Positions 8,589-18,054 of a stretch of 64,000 nt of DNA are shown here, piece by piece. This DNA comes from an uncultured Paracoccaceae bacterium. GTDB taxonomy: Bacteria > Pseudomonadota > Alphaproteobacteria > Rhodobacterales > Rhodobacteraceae. The stretch covers positions 62,001 through 126,000 of the forward strand of contig CANMYO010000003.1 of assembly GCA_947502145.1 (NCBI GenBank), written 5' to 3'. Numbering within the stretch: position 1 is the first letter of the stretch; each line of letters begins with the position of its first letter. The translations under genes were made by a program, and so were the position numbers. The notes beneath the pieces were generated by a model that did not search any database, was not told the origin of the DNA, and saw only the letters and a program-made list of their open reading frames with translations.

Positions 8589-9911
8589 TCATTCTTCATC
8601 ACCATCCTGATCCAACAAATCGGTTCGGCTGGTCTGCGCTCGCTCGGCGTCAATGATCCTCTCCAGCGCAACGTCGCTGGTCGCTGCGACGTCTACTGTT
8701 TCTTCGCGATGACTGATCGATGCTGCGGTGTTCTTGATCTTGGCATTGTCTGATGGTGTGCCAGGGCCTTCGCCGATCATTTGGATGCGATAGGTTGTGT
8801 CAGGAACCTCAACACCTATTGCCTCAATCGCGTTTTTGACCTGGCGCAGGGATTCTCCTTTGGCGCGCACAGCCGAGGTTTGTGTCTGGTCAATCCAACC
8901 GGTTACGGTCATGAATATTGCACCGTCGCCGATCCGGTCAATCCAGACCGATGGCGCAGGATCGTCCAGAATGAACGGTAAGCCCGCCACCGTTTGCGTT
9001 GCCAGTTCGCGCACGGCCGTCAGGTCACAATCTGATGCAACGCCAATCTCAAATTTGACCCGGCGTTCGTCGTTGCGCGTGAAATTCACAATCCGGCTTT
9101 TGAAGACTGTGCTGTTTGGGATGCGAATGTGATTCCCGTCATAGGACAGCAGAATCGTTGCACGGCTGGTGAGGCGAATAACCTTGCCTTCGTCGCCATT
9201 GATTTCGATCGCATCGTTGGGGCGGAATGGCTGCCTGATCGATAACATGATTGAGGCGATGAAATTTTCAACCGTATCACGCACCGCAAAACCAAGCGCC
9301 AGTCCGATAATCCCGGCAGCCCCCAGTATTGTCGAGAGGAGGGCGGTCGCATTCAGAATATCAAGCGCAACGACAAGGCCGAGGACAAAGAAAGCGATCC
9401 GCAGAACCTGGCGGTAGATCTCAGCAATGAAATCATTTGGTGCCAGACGGTTCCACGGCTGCTTTCGTCGTGCGATCCAGAATCCCGCCAGAACCACCAC
9501 CAGAAATACTGCTGTGGCGATCAAAATCAGAGGCAGCATCGTCAAGAGTTGCGACAGGCGGTTCTTGAACCGATCAACGGCGGGGTTTAGTCGTGCCGCA
9601 ACGTCGGTTGTTTCGGTAACGGTGTTACGGACCGCCACAACACCCTCAACCCGATTGGCAAGCGCAGTCAGCGCCTCTGCCTCGGTGAGCGACGTTGTGG
9701 TACCACGCAAGCTGACAACCCCGTCGCTGACGCTGACGGTGATGTCGCCGTAATTCTCAAGCTCTGCGATGATTTCGCGTATGCGGATCGCGATATCCGC
9801 GTCTTGCTGCGCTGAATTGCCGATTGTAATTGTCCCATTTGCTTCTTGGGCAAAGGCGACAGTCGGGATGGCAAATACCAACATGATGGCAAGGCAAGCT
9901 AGAAATCGCAT
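8589..9911 (-). CDS. Mechanosensitive ion channel (MscS family) with N-terminal BON domain
   Basis: Signal peptide; BON-like IRIREIIAELENYGDITVSVSDGVVSLRGTT...; MscS core LGAAGIIGLALGFAVRDTVENFIASIMLSIRQPFRPND. Confidence 0.9.
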   Translation of the reverse strand: MRFLACLAIMLVFAIPTVAFAQEANGTITIGNSAQQDADIAIRIREIIAELENYGDITVSVSDGVVSLRGTTTSLTEAEALTALANRVEGVVAVRNTVTETTDVAARLNPAVDRFKNRLSQLLTMLPLILIATAVFLVVVLAGFWIARRKQPWNRLAPNDFIAEIYRQVLRIAFFVLGLVVALDILNATALLSTILGAAGIIGLALGFAVRDTVENFIASIMLSIRQPFRPNDAIEINGDEGKVIRLTSRATILLSYDGNHIRIPNSTVFKSRIVNFTRNDERRVKFEIGVASDCDLTAVRELATQTVAGLPFILDDPAPSVWIDRIGDGAIFMTVTGWIDQTQTSAVRAKGESLRQVKNAIEAIGVEVPDTTYRIQMIGEGPGTPSDNAKIKNTAASISHREETVDVAATSDVALERIIDAERAQTSRTDLLDQDGDEE

Positions 9912-9976
9912 ATGAAAAAACTCAGACTGGCAATTTTGCCAAGCCTACGGGCTCACCACGGTTTCGAAAAGCCTTT

Positions 9977-10810
9977 TCAAACGCGAATTGGGTTGTCCTT
10001 GGCCAGCGCGTCGAAATCCATCAATGACCTGACCAGTGCCGGCATCTGATCAAGCGGAATCATGTTTGGCCCGTCTGATGGCGCAGTGTCAGGCGCCTCA
10101 TGCGTTTCGATGAATATGGCGGCAATGCCAAGCGACACGGCAGCCCGCGCCATAACTGGCGCAAACTCGCGCTGCCCACCAGTTGAACCACCTGCACCGC
10201 CCGGCTGCTGTACCGAATGCGTTGCATCCATGACAACCGGGTAGCCGGTTTTGGCCATCGTCGGCAGTGACCGCATATCCGCCACAAGCGTATTATATCC
10301 AAACGAAGTGCCACGTTCGGTCAGCAGAATGCGCGTGTTACCTGTGCTTTCAATTTTCGACACGACATTGGGCATGTCCCAGGGGGCAAGAAATTGCCCC
10401 TTCTTGACGTTGATAACAGCCTGGGTCTCACCGGCGGCCAGCAAAAGGTCGGTCTGCCGGCATAGAAATGCAGGGATCTGTAGGATATCCACAACCTCGG
10501 CGACCGTCGCACATTGATCTGGCGTATGGATGTCGGTGAGCGTCGGGCATCCGATCTTGTCTTTCACCGTCTGCATGACCTTCAGCCCAGCGTCCATGCC
10601 TAGCCCGCGCTTGCCGGAGAGTGAGGTGCGGTTCGCCTTGTCATAGCTGCCCTTAAACACGAATTGCGCACCTGCTTCGGCACAGGCCTGCGCCATCCGT
10701 TCCGCGATCATCAATGCATGCTCTGTCCCCTCAAGCTGGCAGGGGCCAGCTATGACCAAAAGCGGGCGATCGTTGCCCACGACAAGGTCACCGCACGTGA
10801 CGTCAATCAT
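9977..10810 (-). CDS. kdsA: 3-deoxy-8-phosphooctulonate synthase (KDO-8-P synthase)
   Basis: LVIAGPCQLE...FKGSYDKANRTS...GCPTLTDIHTP...QIPAFLCRQTDLLLAAG...DATHSVQQPG. Confidence 0.96.
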   Translation of the reverse strand: MIDVTCGDLVVGNDRPLLVIAGPCQLEGTEHALMIAERMAQACAEAGAQFVFKGSYDKANRTSLSGKRGLGMDAGLKVMQTVKDKIGCPTLTDIHTPDQCATVAEVVDILQIPAFLCRQTDLLLAAGETQAVINVKKGQFLAPWDMPNVVSKIESTGNTRILLTERGTSFGYNTLVADMRSLPTMAKTGYPVVMDATHSVQQPGGAGGSTGGQREFAPVMARAAVSLGIAAIFIETHEAPDTAPSDGPNMIPLDQMPALVRSLMDFDALAKDNPIRV

Positions 10811-12405
10811 GATGTGACCTGTTCACGCAGGATCGAGGCGGTGATCGAAATCATCAAATAGATCCCTGCGAAAATCAGGAACGCCAGAACGGTGTTCTCG
10901 AACGCGCGTGGGTAGGTGGCCTCATCCGGGGCGACGGGTTTGACGCCAAGAGAAAGGTATCGCACTTGTCGGTTCGCTTCGATCTGGGCCGCTTCCATCT
11001 GGGTCAGCGCCTGCTGAACCAACAAGGTCTGGAACGTATAATTCTCTTCGGCAAGCCGGAGTTCGGTGTTACGCGACGCAAGTGAGCCGCCCGAGGCGGC
11101 TGTCATTTGCTGGCGCAGCTCAGAGATCAACGATTCAATATTGGCAATTTGCCCGCGCAGACCAGCAACCTGTGCTTCATTGGGGGTGCGCACGCTCAGG
11201 CGATCCGAAAGGGTCAACTGAAACTGCTGCCGGCGCTGTTCCAGGGCGCTGATCTGGGCAGTCAATGCGCCCGTCTCACCAATGGGGTCAATGATTTCAG
11301 AGGCTTCCTGAATGGTTAGCCATTCTTCAAGCGCTTGCGTCCGGCGCAGCTCTGCCGCTTCATAGCTTGCACGGGCGCCGGCCATCTGGTCTTCGCGCAA
11401 CCGTTGGGTCAGCTGGTCGACCTGTTCTTCTGCATAACCGATCAGTGCCCAGGAAAATTCCTGACTTGCTTCGGGACTGGCGGCAATGACTTCCATCCGC
11501 AACAAGCCTTCGGTTGGGTCATAGCTGACCTTTACCTTGTCGGAATATAACGAATAGGCGGATTCATTTGTTGCGTCAGCATCAAGTCGCTGGATCGGGT
11601 CGATTTTGTCGCTGCTGAAATGCTGTTTGAAGGCATGGTCTTCGCTCAGTTTGACCATCGCTTCGCGTGACTGGAGAAACGACTGAACGGCGATGGAGTC
11701 CTGTTGAGTCGCCATCGACGTCCCTTGGAACAGGCCGCCAAGACCGCCAGCAGATGCGCCGGATTCAGCTTGCTGGATGACAAATTCGGATTTGGTCGCA
11801 AACATTGGCGTTGCGATAAAGGTGAAGTACCAGCCGACAAACAGCGTTGGCAGCAATACGAAAATGCTTAGGCGGGTGAATAGCAACGCAAGTTTGCGTC
11901 GCCGCCGCCGCGCGATATCACGCTGAATTTGCATGATTTCCTTTGCGCGCACGTCCATTGGGTTCGCGCGTTCGGTGGATGGTAGATTTGCATCTTCGCG
12001 CGGAATGGTTTGTGGCAGTTGCACCCGCCCGGCCTGCTGTCCTGCACCCGGGGCAGCGCCCGGCGCATCGGTGCCGCCTTTTGGCGCGACCAGTTCTAGA
12101 ATGGTTGATTGCTGGAATGGATCAATGCCTGCAGCACGCAACTGGCGCACCGCATCGAAATCTGACGTCACGGCCATGCCGTTTTTCTGGGCCACGCGGC
12201 GCGCCATGCGCAATTGTCGGCCCGTCAGCCCTTCCTTGCGGATTTCATCAATCGACGTCGCCTTCTTGGCCGCAGGCGATGGGCTCGCTGCCGGTTGCGC
12301 AATGCCTGCGGCAGCCGGTCCCGGTGTGGTGATGGACGGCGGCGTCTGGCCCATTGATCCACCTCGGCGGATGCGAAATTTCTTAGCCTTAGGTTTGGTA
12401 GTCAT
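10807..12405 (-). CDS. kpsE: Capsule polysaccharide export inner-membrane protein (KpsE-like)
   Basis: Long coiled-coil with two terminal TM segments; FATKSEFVIQQAESG...; start chosen at MTTKPK (12405); overlaps kdsA start by 4 nt. Confidence 0.8.
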   Translation of the reverse strand: MTTKPKAKKFRIRRGGSMGQTPPSITTPGPAAAGIAQPAASPSPAAKKATSIDEIRKEGLTGRQLRMARRVAQKNGMAVTSDFDAVRQLRAAGIDPFQQSTILELVAPKGGTDAPGAAPGAGQQAGRVQLPQTIPREDANLPSTERANPMDVRAKEIMQIQRDIARRRRRKLALLFTRLSIFVLLPTLFVGWYFTFIATPMFATKSEFVIQQAESGASAGGLGGLFQGTSMATQQDSIAVQSFLQSREAMVKLSEDHAFKQHFSSDKIDPIQRLDADATNESAYSLYSDKVKVSYDPTEGLLRMEVIAASPEASQEFSWALIGYAEEQVDQLTQRLREDQMAGARASYEAAELRRTQALEEWLTIQEASEIIDPIGETGALTAQISALEQRRQQFQLTLSDRLSVRTPNEAQVAGLRGQIANIESLISELRQQMTAASGGSLASRNTELRLAEENYTFQTLLVQQALTQMEAAQIEANRQVRYLSLGVKPVAPDEATYPRAFENTVLAFLIFAGIYLMISITASILREQVTS

Positions 12406-13042
12406 AAAGCTGTTTTGCCTCTTCCAAGGTATCAAACATATGCAGGTGCCCGTCCTTTAGCACAGCGGCTGATCGGGCAAAGCGTTCAAGTGTTGCCGCT
12501 TGGTGCGATACGATAATGACGGTTGTATTTTCCAATCGCTCACGCAGAACCTCACCTGCTTTGCGATTGAATTCGACGTCGGTTGTAGAAGGCATGCCCT
12601 CATCAATGAGGTATATATCAAAGTCCAGCGCCAACATAAGCGAGAATGTGAATCTGGCCCGCATGCCTTGCGAATAGGTGCCGATGGGCATGTCGAAATA
12701 TTCGTTGATCCCGCACATCCAACGGCAGAACGCCTCAACATAATCAGGATCAAGACCGTAAAGTTGAGAGATATAGCGCGCGTTTTCGCGCCCGGTATGG
12801 CGGTTTACAACGCCGCCCATGAATCCAAGCGGAAAGGAGATCCGACAGCCACGCTCAATGACGCCTTCATCAGGCTTTTCGAGGCCGGCCATCATATTGA
12901 TCAAGGTTGTCTTGCCCGTTCCATTGGGCGCAAGGATGCCTAGCGAATTGCCCAACTCGACCTTGAACGACACCTGATCAAGAATGACCTTGTGTTGTGT
13001 GCCCGTCCAAAAGGACTTGCTGACGTTCACGAATTCCAGCAT
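12389..13042 (-). CDS. kpsT: Capsule polysaccharide ABC transporter ATP-binding protein (KpsT-like)
   Basis: Walker A PNGTGKTT; GTYSQGMRARFTFSLMLALDFDIYLIDEG typical of KpsT/Wzt-type ATPases. Start MLEFVNV at 13042. Confidence 0.88.
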   Translation of the reverse strand: MLEFVNVSKSFWTGTQHKVILDQVSFKVELGNSLGILAPNGTGKTTLINMMAGLEKPDEGVIERGCRISFPLGFMGGVVNRHTGRENARYISQLYGLDPDYVEAFCRWMCGINEYFDMPIGTYSQGMRARFTFSLMLALDFDIYLIDEGMPSTTDVEFNRKAGEVLRERLENTTVIIVSHQAATLERFARSAAVLKDGHLHMFDTLEEAKQLYDYQT

Positions 13043-13195
13043 CCGTTGGCCTGTTGCTCTCACTTGCTCGCCGTCATTGTTGACCGCAAGAGGTTAATGC
13101 CCCTTGAGGAGCCCTCATTTTTAGCAAGTATGCCTAAAGATCGTGACCGAATATAGGCGTTTGTACAAATTCCCGAAGAAGTGAGCGCAGGTGTG

Positions 13196-14485
13196 CTAGC
13201 CGTCCTGCTTTTGCACACCGGTGACCTTGCCAGCGATCAAAGACACGATCGCTGCTGCAAAGCTGAACAAGGCTCCCATTTTTGCTGCATCCTGCACCCG
13301 CACATCGCCAAGCATGACGCTGCTGTCAAAGGCAACGGTCGCGATAAACAGCGATACGGTAAAGCCAATCGCAGCAACGCAGCCGATGACGAACAAGTCG
13401 ACAATGCGCATGCCCTGCGGGAGCCCAAAGCCAAGCGGTTTCGCGGCCAGCCAGCCAAACAACAGCACGCCAAACGGCTTTCCGATCAGAAGACCGGCAA
13501 GCACGAGCCACGTCGGGGATCCGATCGAGGAAAATTCAACACCTGCGTTCAATAGTCCAAAGAAGAAAAGGATGATCTCAACTGGATGCTTGAGGATATG
13601 TTCGCAGTGGTTCAGCAGATCAGTCAGGTACTGCTCAGCCTCGGCAAAAATGCCAAACGCCCGGTCTGCGTGGGGCAGGGTCGGCACAATTGGTAACAGG
13701 CCAAGGGCGGGGTGGATCCCAGCCTCTTGAAAGCCGAACCATGACAGGCACCCGGCGAGGAGATATGGCCAAAACGACAGCTTCTCACGCACCCAGGTTG
13801 AGTTCGGACGCAGTTCATTGCCCTGATCCATCTTGCGCGGCAACCAGTTGAATATCAAATAAATGCCAATAGCAGACGCAAGCGAGAGCAAGAGCCAGAC
13901 AGGCTGCAATTCGCCAGATGGATAGAACACGGCCAGAATAATCAGACCCGCCGCATCGTCAGCAATAGCCAACAGCAGCAAGAACCGCACAGCAGGGTGA
14001 CCAGCACCGAACACCATACGCCCGACGAGGTAGCTGAACGCAATATCCGTGGCAGTGGGGATTGCCCAGCCACGGGCCACTGCGTCATAGGTGTCAGAGC
14101 CCAGAAACCAAGCGATTCCAAGGTATACGGTAATCGGGCCAACCATGCCGCCGACTGTCGCAACCAAGGGTGTTGCGGCCTTTTTGCCGCGTAATGATCC
14201 GTTCTTCAGGATAACCGCTTCCCAAACTTCCTTGGCCGCAATGGCAAAGAAGAAGGCCATCAGGACATCGTTCACAAGGTAATGCAGCGTCAGCGTACGG
14301 TATTCCACCAGACCGGCGCTGTCATAGTGAGGATGCCCCACAAAAAAGTGGTCAATCAGGACGAACTCAACAAAGTGATGGTAACTGTCGGGATTCGTAT
14401 TCGCCCAGACAAGGGCGGCAATCGCGCCAATGATTAACAAAAGTGAGTAGTTTGTTAGAAAATTCCAGACGCGATACATGTCCAC
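13196..14485 (-). CDS. nhaA: Na+/H+ antiporter NhaA
   Basis: FFFAIAAKEVWEAVI...GMVGPITVYLGIAWF...GWAIPTATDIAFSYLVGRMVFG...LLLLAIADDAAGLIILAVFY. Confidence 0.95.
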   Translation of the reverse strand: MDMYRVWNFLTNYSLLLIIGAIAALVWANTNPDSYHHFVEFVLIDHFFVGHPHYDSAGLVEYRTLTLHYLVNDVLMAFFFAIAAKEVWEAVILKNGSLRGKKAATPLVATVGGMVGPITVYLGIAWFLGSDTYDAVARGWAIPTATDIAFSYLVGRMVFGAGHPAVRFLLLLAIADDAAGLIILAVFYPSGELQPVWLLLSLASAIGIYLIFNWLPRKMDQGNELRPNSTWVREKLSFWPYLLAGCLSWFGFQEAGIHPALGLLPIVPTLPHADRAFGIFAEAEQYLTDLLNHCEHILKHPVEIILFFFGLLNAGVEFSSIGSPTWLVLAGLLIGKPFGVLLFGWLAAKPLGFGLPQGMRIVDLFVIGCVAAIGFTVSLFIATVAFDSSVMLGDVRVQDAAKMGALFSFAAAIVSLIAGKVTGVQKQDG

Positions 14486-14600
14486 CCTCAGTCGCTGTTC
14501 ACAATTGAGTAGAGCAAAGCGTTAAGTGCTTCAACCTGTCGCAGGCAGAGATCATACCGAAGCAAGTTTCATTTCTACAGATTCCGGTCCATCTTGCGAC

Positions 14601-15182
14601 ATGTCTTTGCAAAGCGAAATTTCAGCATGCCGGATTTGTGCGGACCGATTTGCTGCAACAAAGACCCGGCACTCACCGCGGCCGGTTGCATGGTTTGACA
14701 AGGATGCGCCAATTTTGATTGCCGGACAGGCGCCTGGCGCCCGGGTCCATGAAAGTGGCATCCCCTTCGATGATCGCTCGGGTGATCGGCTGCGTGACTG
14801 GTTGGGTGTGACACCAGAGGCGTTTTATGATCGCGGGAAGTTCGCGATTCTGCCAATGGCCTTCTGCTTTCCGGGGTATGACAAATCGGGATCGGATCTG
14901 CCGCCGCCCACGATCTGCGCGCAAACTTGGCGGGACATGGCAATGGATCAGATCGGAACGCCACACCTAACGCTCCTGATTGGGGCCTATGCTCAGCAAT
15001 GGCACTTGGGTGGGCGTGTGCCCGTAACATCTCGGGTCGCGGATTGGCGCGCGACCGCACCTGCTGTTTTTTCCTTGCCGCATCCCTCATGGCGAAATAC
15101 CGGTTGGCTCAAACGCAATCCATGGTTCGAAAACGATCTGCTGCCCGCGCTTCGTGCCCAAGTTCAGAAAGCACTTTCATGA
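14601..15182 (+). CDS. Uracil-DNA glycosylase family protein
   Basis: CRICADRFAATKTRHSPRPV...ILIAGQAPGARVHESGIPFDDRSGDRLRDWLG...LPHPSWRNTGWLKRNPWFE. Confidence 0.8.
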   Translation: MSLQSEISACRICADRFAATKTRHSPRPVAWFDKDAPILIAGQAPGARVHESGIPFDDRSGDRLRDWLGVTPEAFYDRGKFAILPMAFCFPGYDKSGSDLPPPTICAQTWRDMAMDQIGTPHLTLLIGAYAQQWHLGGRVPVTSRVADWRATAPAVFSLPHPSWRNTGWLKRNPWFENDLLPALRAQVQKALS

Positions 15183-15961
15183 CAGAGACCGATCTTGATC
15201 AGGCCCATGCCCGCATGAATGCCGCGCCAGATGATGATGCCGCGCGGTTACAGTTTTACGAACGTCTGGCCGATACGGAATTGTTCATGCTCTTGGGCAC
15301 CGAACCCAGTGATGATCAGATTGAGCCTGAACTTTTCGAAGTTCAGGGTACACAATTCGCGCTTGTCTTTGATCGCGAAGAACGCCTCACAGAGTTTACG
15401 GGCCGCGCGTCGCCCTATGCCGGGCTGCCTGGGCGGGCACTGGCCGGGATGATGGCGGGGCGGGGCATCGGATTGGCCCTGAATCTGCAGGTTGCACCCT
15501 CCGCCATGCTGATCCCGGCTGAAGGCATCGACTGGCTGTTTGAGATGCTCCAGCAAGGACCGGAAGCAGCAGAGGCGCACCTGACCGAGATTTCGCAACC
15601 CAAGGGATTGCCCGAGGCGATGATCAGCGGATTGGATCGAAAGCTTGCGATTGCAGCCGGCCTTGCTGAACATGCCTATCTGGTTGCCGCGACGTATGCG
15701 GGGGATGGCAAGGGGCATGTGCTCGCCTTCGTCGGGGCCAAAGAGGGAGCGGAAACCGCGCTTGCCAATGCAGCGAGTGAGGCATTGCAGTTTTCTGGCG
15801 TCGCTGCCGGGGCGATGGATGTCCTGTTTGTCAAGTCCGACGACCCCTTGACCGCACGGCTCGAAAAAGTCGGCCTGCGCTTTGATCTGCCCGATATCGC
15901 GACCCGTGCTGCCCCGATTGCACTGGGCAGCGACCCCGACAAACCACCCCGGTTGCGCTAA
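15179..15961 (+). CDS. SseB family protein
   Basis: Start ATG 15179 (MTETDLDQAH...); FYERLADTELFMLL...FALVFDREERLTEFTG resembles SseB N-terminal domain. Confidence 0.75.
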   Translation: MTETDLDQAHARMNAAPDDDAARLQFYERLADTELFMLLGTEPSDDQIEPELFEVQGTQFALVFDREERLTEFTGRASPYAGLPGRALAGMMAGRGIGLALNLQVAPSAMLIPAEGIDWLFEMLQQGPEAAEAHLTEISQPKGLPEAMISGLDRKLAIAAGLAEHAYLVAATYAGDGKGHVLAFVGAKEGAETALANAASEALQFSGVAAGAMDVLFVKSDDPLTARLEKVGLRFDLPDIATRAAPIALGSDPDKPPRLR

Positions 15962-15982
15962 GGGCCGATGACCCGATCCGGG

Positions 15983-16915
15983 TCAGTAGCCGGCGGTTCT
16001 GTCCACGACATGCCGCAAAGGATGGCCATTTCCGTGATCGGCAATGGTTTTTGCAATGACCTCTGCCGCGGTTTCCGGACGTGTGAAAGAGGCGATATGC
16101 GGCGTGACCGTGACCTTCTGGTGCTGCCAATAGGGATGGTCCGGCGGCAAAGGTTCGGTGCGGAAAACGTCCAGCGTCGCATGGCCCACCTGACCGGAGT
16201 CCAGCGCCTCAAGCAGCGCATGATCATCAATGAGCTGCCCACGACCCGGGTTGATAATAAATGCGCCATCGGCCAACAGGGCCAGCGTCTCTGCATTCAG
16301 CGTATTTTCTGTTGCTGCTGTTCCCGGCAATAACAAAACGACAACTTCGGCGCCATTCAGCGCCGTCTTCAGTCCCGTTTCCCCGTGCAGGCACTGAATA
16401 CCGGCAAGTGTCTTTTGTCGCCGGCTCCACCCCGTGACGGGGAAGCCCAAATCCCTGAGCGCAATCGCGCAGGCTGTGCCAAGTTCACCAAGACCCAGAA
16501 CAGTCGCCGGTCGATCGCGTGAAAGCGGCGGAAAGATCAGTTCGCGCCATCGTCCATCCTGCCCGTGAATATGGGCATCCATGCCAAGGTGCAGCCGCAT
16601 GGTGTGTCCGACGACCCATTCGACCATGCCCTGTGTCAGCCCAAAGTCCACCATACGCACAATTGGCTGCGTGACTGTCGGGTTCTTGATGATCCCCTCC
16701 ACACCGGCCCAAAGGCTCAGCAGCGCCTTGCATTTCGTATAGGGACGGAAGTCTTTCACCGGACCGTTGGGCGCAAATATGACGTAGTCCACATCTTCCG
16801 GGGCGTGATCCACGCCGATGTCAACGGTCAGCCCCGCAGCGGCACAGGCTTTGCGCAGTGGTGCTTCATATACATCCCAGCGTTCAGATTGGGCAGAGAA
16901 CTGTATTTTGATCAT
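15983..16915 (-). CDS. ghrA: Glyoxylate/hydroxypyruvate reductase A
   Basis: VLGLGELGTACAIALRDLGFPVTGWSR...INPGRGQLIDDHALLEALDSGQVGHATLDVFRTEPLPPDHPYWQHQKVTVTPHIAS; start MIKIQFSAQ at 16915. Confidence 0.88.
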   Translation of the reverse strand: MIKIQFSAQSERWDVYEAPLRKACAAAGLTVDIGVDHAPEDVDYVIFAPNGPVKDFRPYTKCKALLSLWAGVEGIIKNPTVTQPIVRMVDFGLTQGMVEWVVGHTMRLHLGMDAHIHGQDGRWRELIFPPLSRDRPATVLGLGELGTACAIALRDLGFPVTGWSRRQKTLAGIQCLHGETGLKTALNGAEVVVLLLPGTAATENTLNAETLALLADGAFIINPGRGQLIDDHALLEALDSGQVGHATLDVFRTEPLPPDHPYWQHQKVTVTPHIASFTRPETAAEVIAKTIADHGNGHPLRHVVDRTAGY

Positions 16916-18051
16916 CGGGGTTTGTGCACATGCGCGGATTGGACAAGCCCAAAGGCAACTAGCAGCACAAGCATTGCAGACCCCCCGTAGCTCACAAGGG
17001 GCAGCGGTACGCCGACAACAGGCGCAAGCCCCGTTACCATCGCCATATTGACAGAAAAGAAGAGGAAGAATGTTGTCGCGATTCCAAGTGTCAGCAACGC
17101 GGCAAACCGGTCGCGATTTGTCACCGCCGAGACGACGCAAAAGAAAATGATCAACACATAAAGCGAGAGCAGGGCGATGCCACCGACAAAGCCGAACTCT
17201 TCCGCCAGCGTTGTGAAGATAAAGTCGGTGTGTTTTTCAGGAAGGAAATTCAGCCGGCTTTGCGTCCCTTGCATGAAACCACGTCCGGTCCAGCCGCCCG
17301 AACCTAACGCGATCTTGGCTTGGGTAATGTGATATCCTGCGCCAAGTGGATCATTCGCAGGATCAATAAAGGTATCGATACGCCGGTACTGATAGTCTTT
17401 CAGCAATTGCCACGTGGTTCCGCGCGATTGGAAAACCGCTACGATGACAGAAATGCCGGCCGTGATGACGGTCGCAAAATATGCCCAATGGACGCCAGCA
17501 AAGAACATGATTGCACCGCCTCCCATCAGCAACAACAAGGCCGTACCAAGATCCGGCTGTGACAGGACCAGATAGGTTGGGATCAGAATGAAACACACCG
17601 GAAGAAACACCCAGATCGGGCGCGAGGTTTTGTTTGCGGGAAGCCAGTCGTAATAAGCGGCAAGCAACATCACCAGCGTAATCTTGGCCAATTCCGAGGG
17701 CTGAAGGTCCATCGGGCCAAGGTCGAGCCAACGGCGCGATCCGTTGCGTTCAACACCGACGAATTCGACAGCGACAAGCAGCAGGATCGACACCAGGAAT
17801 GCCAACACCGCCATATTGCGCCAGAACCAGATGGGCACCATTGCAACAACAAGCATCAGCACCATGCCAAGGGCAAACCGCCGGATTTGCGGTTCCATCC
17901 AGGGGGTCGCAGACCCACCGGCAACCGAATACAGCATGATAAACCCGGCGCAGGCGACGGCGGACAGCAATACGATCACCGGCCAATTCAGGTAGATCAG
18001 CTTGCGAAATCCTGTTGGAACATACTTGGCCTGATACTCAAGATAACTCAT
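16912..18051 (-). CDS. rodA: Rod shape-determining protein RodA (SEDS glycosyltransferase)
   Basis: GSRRWLDLGPMDLQPSELAKI...FLPEKHTDFIFTTLAEEFGFVGG...GLAPVVGVPLPLVSYGGSAML. Confidence 0.96.
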   Translation of the reverse strand: MSYLEYQAKYVPTGFRKLIYLNWPVIVLLSAVACAGFIMLYSVAGGSATPWMEPQIRRFALGMVLMLVVAMVPIWFWRNMAVLAFLVSILLLVAVEFVGVERNGSRRWLDLGPMDLQPSELAKITLVMLLAAYYDWLPANKTSRPIWVFLPVCFILIPTYLVLSQPDLGTALLLLMGGGAIMFFAGVHWAYFATVITAGISVIVAVFQSRGTTWQLLKDYQYRRIDTFIDPANDPLGAGYHITQAKIALGSGGWTGRGFMQGTQSRLNFLPEKHTDFIFTTLAEEFGFVGGIALLSLYVLIIFFCVVSAVTNRDRFAALLTLGIATTFFLFFSVNMAMVTGLAPVVGVPLPLVSYGGSAMLVLLVAFGLVQSAHVHKPR

Positions 18052-18054
18052 GCT

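Noticed and set aside
15969-15985. Inverted repeat tgacccg-atc-cgggtca between SseB-like and ghrA genes
   Set aside because: Short stem overlapping the ghrA stop with no T-run; weak evidence.
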